Shown here: positions 7,519 through 13,415 of the stretch, piece after piece
Position numbering within the stretch: position 1 is the first letter of the stretch
Layout: every line of letters begins with the position of its first letter
Assembly: GCA_964510785.1 (NCBI GenBank)
Contig: CAZECM010000077.1
Location: forward strand, 1-13,804
Origin: JAAYZM01 sp964510785
GTDB taxonomy: Bacteria; Actinomycetota; Actinomycetes; Actinomycetales; Cellulomonadaceae
Length of the DNA: 13,804 nt
Direction of reading: 5' to 3'
Program-made: the position numbers and the translations under genes
Notes under the pieces: generated by a model
What the model was told of the DNA's origin: nothing
Database searches by the model: none
What the model saw: only the letters and a program-made list of their open reading frames with translations

Positions 7519-8376
7519 GTGACAGCTTCCCCGGCCTTCCCCCGCAAGCGGATCGCCTATCAGGGCGAGCCCGGAGCCAACTCCCACCTCGTGTGCCAGC
7601 AGCACTACCCCGAGTGGGAGCCCGTGGCCTGCGCCTCGTTCGAGGACGTGTTCGCGTCGGTGGAGACCGGCGACGCCGACCTGGCCATGATCCCGATCGA
7701 CAACTCGATCGCGGGTCGCGTTGCCGACATCCATCACTTCCTGCCCTCGAGCGGCCTGCACATCGTCGGTGAGAGGTTCCTGCGCATCCAGTTCGCGCTC
7801 ATGGTCACGCCTGGCACGGACGTCTCGACGCTCCGGACCGTGCACAGCCACGTGCACGCGCTGGGACAGTGCCGGGGCGTCATCCGCGAGCTCGGGCTCG
7901 CGCCGGTGGTCTCCGGTGACACGGCCGGCGCCGCGCGCGAGGTCGCCGAGGCCCAGGACCCGACCCGGGCCGCGATCGCACCACCGCTGGCCGCGGAGAT
8001 CTACGGCCTCGACGTCCTGCGCAACGACATCGAGGACGAGGACCACAACACGACGCGCTTCATCGTGCTCTCCCGTGACTTCGACAGCGCGCCTAGCGGC
8101 GCCGGCAAGGTCGTCACGACGTTCATCTTCAACGTGCGCAACCTGCCGGCCGCGCTCTACAAGGCGCTCGGGGGTTTCGCGACCAACGGGGTGAACATGA
8201 CCAAGCTGGAGAGCTACATGGTCGACGGCCAGTTCACGGCGACCCAGTTCTTGGCCGAGGTCGACGGCCACCCCGACGATCCCCCGCTGAAGAACGCGCT
8301 CGAGGAGCTCGAGTTCTTCACCACCGAGGTCAAGCTGCTCGGCGTCTACCCGGCCGACGACTTCCGCGACGGCTGA
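7519..8376 (+). CDS. pheA: Prephenate dehydratase
   Basis: This 285-aa enzyme converts prephenate to phenylpyruvate, the penultimate step of phenylalanine synthesis. The catalytic domain (about 10-190) opens with RIAYQGEPGANSH and contains the AMIPIDNSIAGRVAD segment and the catalytic Thr-Arg-Phe triad T179-R180-F181 in HNTTRFIVLSR. An ACT regulatory domain follows (about 198-276), which in this family binds phenylalanine for feedback inhibition. It reads NMTKLESYMVDG rather than the common ESRP form, and continues TATQFLAEVDGHPDD, a variant I associate with alphaproteobacterial-type enzymes. The GTG at 7519 was chosen because the family N-terminus begins right after it and a CAAGAT box lies seven bases upstream. 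It has no chorismate mutase domain, so it is monofunctional. It ends nine bases before the opposing lysoplasmalogenase stop. Confidence 0.95.
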   Translation: MTASPAFPRKRIAYQGEPGANSHLVCQQHYPEWEPVACASFEDVFASVETGDADLAMIPIDNSIAGRVADIHHFLPSSGLHIVGERFLRIQFALMVTPGTDVSTLRTVHSHVHALGQCRGVIRELGLAPVVSGDTAGAAREVAEAQDPTRAAIAPPLAAEIYGLDVLRNDIEDEDHNTTRFIVLSRDFDSAPSGAGKVVTTFIFNVRNLPAALYKALGGFATNGVNMTKLESYMVDGQFTATQFLAEVDGHPDDPPLKNALEELEFFTTEVKLLGVYPADDFRDG

Positions 8377-8385
8377 TCCGCCCCG

Positions 8386-9099
8386 TCACCGCCCGTGCCC
8401 GGACGGGCGGTCGCCGCGCGCGACGACCCCGGCCACGAGCAGCCCCTGGGCAGCGAGGTAGGTCGACATCACCGCGACGCCGTGCCCTGTCAGCGTGTAC
8501 CAGCCTGCGAACGCCTCGAGCGCGATCAGGCCGTCCGAGACCAGGAAGAGCGCACCGCCCGCCGCGGTGAGCGGGTGCACACCCGTCGACAGCACCGCCA
8601 TCGCGACGAGGACGAGCCCGTAGAGCACGACCGGGACGAGGAGCGCGCCGGCGCCCGGGACGCACCACACCATGAGAAGTGCGAGGACGACGAGGTACCC
8701 CACCAGGGGAACCGGCCAGGCTCGGGATCCCCGGCGCAGGACCGACCTGGCGCGTTCCGGCCAGAACGCGACGACGTAGGCCACCTGGGCGAGGAGGAAG
8801 AAGCCCACCATCACGAGGAACGAGCTGTCGCCCGCGAGCTTCGGCGCGGTGTCGCCGAGCCACGACAGGCCGAGCCCGGCGAGCAGCCAGCCCACGAGGT
8901 GCCCCCGCGGAGCTCGCGTCCGTGCGAGCAGGGCGAGGGCGAGCAGCGGCATGGCCGCGACCTGGGTCCCCACACGGAGCCACTCGGGCCCGGCGACCTG
9001 AGCCACGAGGTGGATCACGACGACGACGCCGTAGGCGACCCCCGAGGCGACGCGGGCGGGTGAGCCGGTGCGCCCGGCCTCGCGGGACGTCGTCGTCAT
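8386..9099 (-). CDS. YhhN/TMEM86-family membrane protein (lysoplasmalogenase family)
   Basis: The protein is 237 aa and almost entirely hydrophobic after residue 16, with about seven to eight membrane helices. Family motifs are visible: LSWLGDTAPKL (78-88), QVAYVVAFWP (105-114), ALFLVSDGLIAL (183-194) and STYLAAQGLLVAG (212-224). Characterised members hydrolyse the vinyl-ether bond of lysoplasmalogens. Whether this organism makes plasmalogens is unknown, so the substrate may be another ether or lysolipid (inference). The ATG at 9099 is preceded by TAGCAT at leaderless spacing. The gene follows parE on the same strand after 29 bases. Its last codons contain the hairpin at 8388-8411 and it converges with pheA. 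Confidence 0.88.
   Translation of the reverse strand: MTTTSREAGRTGSPARVASGVAYGVVVVIHLVAQVAGPEWLRVGTQVAAMPLLALALLARTRAPRGHLVGWLLAGLGLSWLGDTAPKLAGDSSFLVMVGFFLLAQVAYVVAFWPERARSVLRRGSRAWPVPLVGYLVVLALLMVWCVPGAGALLVPVVLYGLVLVAMAVLSTGVHPLTAAGGALFLVSDGLIALEAFAGWYTLTGHGVAVMSTYLAAQGLLVAGVVARGDRPSGHGR
8388..8411. terminator. 9-bp hairpin at the pheA / lysoplasmalogenase convergence
   Basis: ACCGCCCGT (8388-8396) pairs perfectly with ACGGGCGGT (8403-8411) around the loop GCCCGG. It begins 12 bases after the pheA stop, so it is well placed to terminate pheA, yet it lies inside the last codons of the opposing gene. There is no T-run. Confidence 0.55.
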
Positions 9100-9105
9100 G
9101 CGGGG

Positions 9106-9111
9106 ATGCTA
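9106..9111 (-). promoter_or_regulatory. -10 element (TAGCAT), leaderless lysoplasmalogenase start
   Basis: On the minus strand TAGCAT matches TAnnnT and ends six bases before the ATG at 9099, within the 29-base gap after parE. It would give the gene its own promoter besides any read-through from parE. Confidence 0.5.
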
Positions 9112-9128
9112 GCGGTCGCGGGGCAGTG

Positions 9129-11258
9129 CTACGCGTCGATCCGTGCCCGGTCGATCCCGGCCGCGCCCGCGACGATGAAGTCACGGCGGGGCGCCACCTC
9201 GGAGCCCATGAGCAGCTCGAACACCTTCTCGCTGACCTCGGCGTCGGCCGCCGTGACCCGGCGCAGGGTGCGTCGTCGGGGGTCCATCGTGGTCTCCGCG
9301 AGCTGATCGGCATCCATCTCGCCGAGGCCCTTGTAGCGCTGGATGTCGTCCTTGTAGCGCTTGCCGGCCCGCTCGAGCTTCTTGAGCGTCGCGGCGAGCT
9401 CGGCGTCGGAGTACGTGTAGATGTACTCGTTCGGGGTGCGCCCCGCACCGATCACCTCGACACGGTGCAGGGGCGGGACCGCCGCGAACACGCGCCCCGC
9501 GTCGACGAGGGGACGCATGTAGCGGAAGAAGAGCGTCAGCAGCAGGGTGCGGATGTGCGCGCCGTCGACGTCGGCGTCCGTCATCATCACGATCTTGCCG
9601 TAGCGCGCAGCCTCGAGGTCGAAGCTCCGGCCCGAACCGGCGCCGATCACCTGGATGATCGAGGCGCACTCGGCATTCCTGAGCATGTCGGCGACGCTGG
9701 CCTTCTGCACGTTGAGGATCTTCCCGCGGATCGGCAGGAGCGCCTGGTAGTCCGACGACCGCGCGAGCTTGGCCGTCCCGAGCGCGCTGTCACCCTCGAC
9801 GATGAACAGCTCGCTGCGCTCGACGTCGTCGCTGCGGCAGTCCGCGAGCTTCGCGGGCAGCGACGAGGTCTCGAGCGCGTTCTTGCGCCGGGAGATCTCC
9901 TTCTGCTTGCGCGCCATGACGCGCGCCCGCATCTCGGCGACGACCTTGTCGAGCAAGAGCGAGGTCTGCGCCTTGTGGTCGCGCTTCGGCGAGGTGAACA
10001 AGGCGCCGAGCTCGGTCTCGACGACCTTGGCGACGATGCCGCGCACCGGCGCCGTGCCGAGCACCTCCTTCGTCTGCCCCTCGAACTGGGGCTCGGCGAG
10101 GCGCACCGTGAGCACGGCGGTCAGGCCCGCGAGGATGTCGTCCTTCTCGACGCGGTCGACGGCCTCCTTCGCGGAGATCTTGAGCCGGCGCGCGTTCGCC
10201 TCGACGTGCTTGCGGACGGTCTTGAGCAGTCCCGCCTCGAATCCGGCCAGGTGCGAGCCGCCCTTGGGCGTCGCGATGATGTTGACGAACGTGCGCATGG
10301 TCGTGTCGTAGCCCGTCCCCCAGCGCAGTGCGAGGTCGACCTCGCACTCGCGCTCGACCGCCTGGGCGCTCATGTGCCCGCGCGAGTCGAGCACGGGCAC
10401 GGTCTCGGTGAAGCTGCCCGTGCCCGTGAGGTGCCACGTCTGGGTGAGCGCGGTGTCCGGCGCGAGGAAGTCCGCGAAGTCCACCGTGCCGCCGGTGTGG
10501 ACGAACTCCTCCTCGACGGGCCCGGCCTCCCCCGGGGTGCCGGGCAGGCGGCGTTCGTCGCGCAGCGTGAGGCGCAGGCCGGGCACCAGGAAGCTCGTCT
10601 GACGCACCCGGGAGACGAGCTCGTCGAAGGCGAACTTCGCGCTCTTGGGGAAGACCTGCGGGTCCACCCAGTACCGCACCCGCGTGCCGGAAGCCGTGCG
10701 TGCGGTCTTGCCGACGACGGCGAGCGCGGAGGCGTCGACGAACGGCGAGAACGTCGCACCGGGCGTCGGGCCGCTCTTCGGGTCGGCGAACGTGCCCGGC
10801 TCTCCGCGGTGGAAGCTCATGCGGTGCACCTTGCCGCCGCGGTCCACCTCGACGTCGAGCCGCTCGGAGAGAGCGTTGACGACGCTCGCGCCGACACCGT
10901 GCAGGCCACCCGACGCCGTGTACGAGCCACCGCCGAACTTGCCCCCGGCGTGCAGCTTCGTGAAGACGACCTCGACGCCGGTCAGGCCGGTCTTGGGCTC
11001 GATGTCGACGGGGATGCCGCGGCCGTCGTCGGCGACCGTCACGGAGCCGTCGTCGTGCAACGTCACCGCGATGCGGGTGCAGTGGCCGCCGAGCGCCTCG
11101 TCGACGGCGTTGTCGATGATCTCCCACAGGCAGTGCATGAGGCCGCGGGAGTCGGTCGAGCCGATGTACATGCCCGGTCGCTTGCGGACCGCCTCGAGGC
11201 CTTCGAGGACGGAGAGGTGGCGCGCGGTATAGCTGTTCTGTGCGGTCACGGCAGTCAC
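9129..11258 (-). CDS. parE: DNA topoisomerase IV subunit B (ParE)
   Basis: This is the 709-aa ATPase subunit that pairs with ParC (37-2229). The GHKL ATPase domain has EIIDNAVDEA with catalytic Glu46, DDGRGIP, and the glycine-rich lid GGLHGVGASVVNALSE. The transducer domain follows. The TOPRIM domain has EGDSALGTAK with metal-binding Glu488 and DADVDG with Asp561, Asp563 and Asp565. The C-terminal RYKGLGEMDADQL segment is present, and there is no large GyrB-type insertion. The signature reads EGDSALG where GyrB and E. coli ParE have EGDSAGG; I recall the same change in actinobacterial ParE-like proteins. GTG 11258 was chosen because TAGTCT lies six bases upstream and no Shine-Dalgarno is seen; an in-frame GTG three codons later (11249) is the alternative. 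A GyrB identity is less likely because a ParC partner lies in the same window. Confidence 0.95.
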   Translation of the reverse strand: MTAVTAQNSYTARHLSVLEGLEAVRKRPGMYIGSTDSRGLMHCLWEIIDNAVDEALGGHCTRIAVTLHDDGSVTVADDGRGIPVDIEPKTGLTGVEVVFTKLHAGGKFGGGSYTASGGLHGVGASVVNALSERLDVEVDRGGKVHRMSFHRGEPGTFADPKSGPTPGATFSPFVDASALAVVGKTARTASGTRVRYWVDPQVFPKSAKFAFDELVSRVRQTSFLVPGLRLTLRDERRLPGTPGEAGPVEEEFVHTGGTVDFADFLAPDTALTQTWHLTGTGSFTETVPVLDSRGHMSAQAVERECEVDLALRWGTGYDTTMRTFVNIIATPKGGSHLAGFEAGLLKTVRKHVEANARRLKISAKEAVDRVEKDDILAGLTAVLTVRLAEPQFEGQTKEVLGTAPVRGIVAKVVETELGALFTSPKRDHKAQTSLLLDKVVAEMRARVMARKQKEISRRKNALETSSLPAKLADCRSDDVERSELFIVEGDSALGTAKLARSSDYQALLPIRGKILNVQKASVADMLRNAECASIIQVIGAGSGRSFDLEAARYGKIVMMTDADVDGAHIRTLLLTLFFRYMRPLVDAGRVFAAVPPLHRVEVIGAGRTPNEYIYTYSDAELAATLKKLERAGKRYKDDIQRYKGLGEMDADQLAETTMDPRRRTLRRVTAADAEVSEKVFELLMGSEVAPRRDFIVAGAAGIDRARIDA

Positions 11259-11264
11259 GAACGA

Positions 11265-11270
11265 AGACTA
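11265..11270 (-). promoter_or_regulatory. -10 element (TAGTCT), leaderless parE start
   Basis: On the minus strand TAGTCT matches TAnnnT and ends six bases before the GTG at 11258, so transcription could start on the start codon itself. It lies in the 117-base divergent region shared with the DUF7455 gene. Confidence 0.5.
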
Positions 11271-11272
11271 GT

Positions 11273-11290
11273 CCGGCCCTCCCGGCCCTC
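11273..11290 (+). repeat. Short tandem repeat in the divergent promoter region
   Basis: CCGGCCCTC occurs twice head to tail (11273-11281 and 11282-11290), immediately upstream of the putative parE -10. It could be an operator or simple sequence drift; nothing further supports either. Confidence 0.4.
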
Positions 11291-11363
11291 CCGCACCGCC
11301 ACGCGGGACTACGCGGGTAGCGAACTCCCGCCCTTCCTTGGGAAGAATGTCGGCGCCGGATGG

Positions 11364-11372
11364 TTGTATACC
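11364..11372 (+). promoter_or_regulatory. Candidate -10 region (TTGTATACC) for the DUF7455 gene
   Basis: This is an AT-rich patch in a very GC-rich background. Read as TTGTAT it ends six bases before the GTG at 11376; read as TATACC it ends three bases before. TTGGGA at 11338-11343 could be a -35, but the spacing (20 or 23 bases) is too long. A short palindrome, CTTCC-TTG-GGAAG, lies upstream near 11333-11345. Confidence 0.35.
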
Positions 11373-11375
11373 CAT

Positions 11376-11591
11376 GTGACTACGACGACTTCCGCCCCGC
11401 TGACCGCAGCCGACCGTTGCGACCGCTGCAACGCGCAGGCCTACGTGCGCGTCGTCCTGCCCGTCGGCGAGCTGCTCTTCTGCGGGCACCACTCCCGCGC
11501 CCACGCCGAGGGTCTCCGCGACGTCGCCGTCCACATCCAGGACGAGACCGACAAGCTCCTCGAGGAGCACGGCGCCCCGAGCGTCGTCTAG
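11376..11591 (+). CDS. DUF7455-type small zinc-ribbon-like protein
   Basis: The predicted protein is 71 aa. The start is GTG 11376, because TTTTSAPLTAADRCDRC matches how this actinobacterial family begins (the ATG at 11374 is out of frame). Likely metal ligands are Cys15 and Cys18 in CDRC, then Cys36, His38 and His39 in LLFCGHHSRAH. The C-terminus is an acidic, helical tail, IQDETDKLLEEH. The family is recalled as common next to parE in actinomycetes, which matches its place here, divergent from parE. Its function is not known; a small regulatory or nucleic-acid-binding role is only a guess. Its TAG stop overlaps the stop of the opposing glycosyltransferase inside one CTAG. Confidence 0.9.
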   Translation: MTTTTSAPLTAADRCDRCNAQAYVRVVLPVGELLFCGHHSRAHAEGLRDVAVHIQDETDKLLEEHGAPSVV

Positions 11592-12361
11592 ATACGGGAC
11601 TTCAGGGCCGAGCGCACCGCGTAGTTGAGGAAGGCGAAGGCGCTGACGGGGAGCGACCAGCCCTCGACCTCGCGGTAGATGCGCCAGTTGAACGTCGCGG
11701 CCTTGAGCTTGTTGCTCGACAGGCTGGCCTTGCCACCCTCCCGGTAGAGCACGAGCACCTCGTCGAGGCCGCGGGCGACGGCGCCGTCGCGCAGCAGGTC
11801 GAGCCACAGCCCGTAGTCCTGGCGACGCTCGATGAGCGGCATCGACCGCTTCCCGAACGTCTCGGTGTCGTACATCGCCGTCGAGCAACCGATGTAGTTC
11901 TGCAGCCGCAGGTCGCGGTACGTCACGGAGCCCCGCGCGTGGACCACCCGCTCGCCGCTGGACCAGGTGGCGGGGTCGACCTCGTCGCTGCCGTGGATCT
12001 TGGCGTAGGACGTGAACGTCAGAGGGCTTCCCGTGGCCTCGGCGAACGCGAGCTGGTGCTCGAGCTTGCGCGGGAGCCACAGGTCGTCCGCGTCGCAGAA
12101 CGCGACGTACCGACCCTGGGCACGCTCGATCGCCGTGTTTCTGGCCACCGCTGCGCCACCCTGGGAGGGCAGCCGCACGAGCTCGATGCGCTCGTCGTCG
12201 AGCACCGCGGTCTCGGCGACCTCTCGTGACCCGTCGCTCGAGGCGTCGTCGACGAGAACGAGCCGCCAGTCCGTGTGGGTCTGGTCCCGTACCGAGGCGA
12301 TCGAGGCTGCGAGCGTGTCCTCGGCGTCGTGCACGGGCATGACGACGCTGACGGTCGTCAC
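11588..12361 (-). CDS. Family 2 glycosyltransferase (TuaG-like)
   Basis: This 257-aa GT-A fold enzyme should transfer a sugar from a nucleotide-sugar donor at the inner face of the membrane. It starts VSVVMPVHDAEDTL and has LVLVDDASSDGS (nucleotide binding), the metal-binding FCDADDLW (D90, D92) and RRQDYGLWLDLL around Asp182, the likely catalytic base. The tail LSSNKLKAATFNWRIYREVE resembles TuaG-type enzymes of teichuronic-acid synthesis. A hydrophobic patch near 236-250 may contact the membrane. The start GTG at 12361 shares GTGA with the upstream epimerase stop, and GGGACGG precedes it. A cell-surface glycan role is inferred from this pairing; the actual acceptor is unknown. Confidence 0.92.
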   Translation of the reverse strand: MTTVSVVMPVHDAEDTLAASIASVRDQTHTDWRLVLVDDASSDGSREVAETAVLDDERIELVRLPSQGGAAVARNTAIERAQGRYVAFCDADDLWLPRKLEHQLAFAEATGSPLTFTSYAKIHGSDEVDPATWSSGERVVHARGSVTYRDLRLQNYIGCSTAMYDTETFGKRSMPLIERRQDYGLWLDLLRDGAVARGLDEVLVLYREGGKASLSSNKLKAATFNWRIYREVEGWSLPVSAFAFLNYAVRSALKSRI

Positions 12362-13401
12362 GGACCGTCCCAGCGCGGCGGGATGTGCACCACGGGCTCG
12401 AGGTCCTTGCCCTCGGCGCGGTACCACCGCACCATCGCCTCGAGGGCCTCGGTGAGCGTGATCTCGGGCTCGAACCCCGTCTCGCGCACCCGGTCTGCCG
12501 TGAACATCGTCTCCGCGGAGGAGAGCTTGCGGATCCGGGCCGACGTGATCGGCAGGTCCCGCCCGAGCACACGGCCGAGCACGTCGAAGGGCTTGGCGAG
12601 CGCGACCGCGAGCCCCTCGGGGACGTGCGGGCGCGGGGAGCGGCGCCCGAGCGTGCGATAGATCGTCTCGACGACCTCGTGGCTGCGCAGGTCCGGCTTG
12701 TCGGCGAAGTTGTACACCTCGTCCTCGCGCGCGGCCGGAGCGCTCCAGAGCGCGAACGTCGCGGCGACGAGGTTCTCCACGGCGCACATCGACTTGCGGT
12801 TCGTGCCTGCACCGACGGGCCAGAAGCGGCGCCGGTCGATCTGCCGCGTGAGCCGGTACACGTTGGCGAAGTGGTAGGGGCCGAAGACGACGGCCGGCCG
12901 GATCACGAGCACCCGTCGCCCGGGTACCGCCTCGCGCCACCGCTCGTAGACCGTCTCGGCCGCGAGCTTCGTACGCCCGTAGTCGTTCTCCGGCTCGGGC
13001 ACCGAGTCCTCGTCCGGTGCCGCGCCCGCGCTGCCGTAGACGGCAACCGAGGAGTAGAAGCACAGGTTCGTGATCCCGGCGTCCTCCGCGACCCGGCACA
13101 CGTTGCGCGCACCGTCGACGTTCACGGCCTCGAAGACGTCCGTGGGGATGCCGAAGTCGTGGTGCGCTGCCGCGAGGTTGATGATCGCCGTCGCACCCGC
13201 GGCGGCCGCGGCGAGCGCCGCGACGTCGCGGACGTCGCCCACCGTCGTGGCGACTCCCTCGGGGAACGGGCGAGACGGGGGGTAGAGGTCGAAGTTCGTG
13301 ACGGTGATGCCCCGCGACACGAGGAGCTCGACGAGGTGTCCACCGATGAACCCCGAGCCCCCGAGAACGAGCGCGTGGTCGCCGCGCACGAGCTGCGCCA
13401 T
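12358..13401 (-). CDS. NAD(P)-dependent nucleotide-sugar epimerase/dehydratase (extended SDR)
   Basis: This 347-aa extended short-chain dehydrogenase/reductase probably modifies a nucleotide sugar (epimerisation, dehydration or reduction) or acts on a sterol-like 3-beta-hydroxy group. The Rossmann motif is LGGSGFIGGHL, with glycines 14, 17 and 20. NFDLY places Asp38 to bind the adenine ribose, suggesting NAD. The catalytic set is Ser117/Ser118 in FYSSVAVYG, with Tyr141 and Lys145 in YGRTK. VIRPAVVFGPYH and NLVAATFALW are typical of the substrate side. The ATG at 13401 lies only 14 bases after the rpoD stop and has no good Shine-Dalgarno, so it may depend on rpoD read-through. It overlaps the glycosyltransferase by four bases, suggesting it prepares or modifies that enzyme's substrate. 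The substrate cannot be read from sequence. Confidence 0.92.
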   Translation of the reverse strand: MAQLVRGDHALVLGGSGFIGGHLVELLVSRGITVTNFDLYPPSRPFPEGVATTVGDVRDVAALAAAAAGATAIINLAAAHHDFGIPTDVFEAVNVDGARNVCRVAEDAGITNLCFYSSVAVYGSAGAAPDEDSVPEPENDYGRTKLAAETVYERWREAVPGRRVLVIRPAVVFGPYHFANVYRLTRQIDRRRFWPVGAGTNRKSMCAVENLVAATFALWSAPAAREDEVYNFADKPDLRSHEVVETIYRTLGRRSPRPHVPEGLAVALAKPFDVLGRVLGRDLPITSARIRKLSSAETMFTADRVRETGFEPEITLTEALEAMVRWYRAEGKDLEPVVHIPPRWDGP

Positions 13402-13415
13402 GGTTGCTGCCGCGC

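Noticed and set aside
7429..8271. Upstream extension of the GNAT frame
   Set aside because: It lies antisense to pheA and is Arg/Asp/Gly-rich without motifs. The GNAT protein begins at 7428.
8679..11375. Long plus-strand open frame antisense to lysoplasmalogenase and parE
   Set aside because: It is the mirror of conserved parE in GC-rich DNA, with low-complexity Arg/Glu/Gly composition. Only its end (11376-11591) is a real gene, read from its own GTG.
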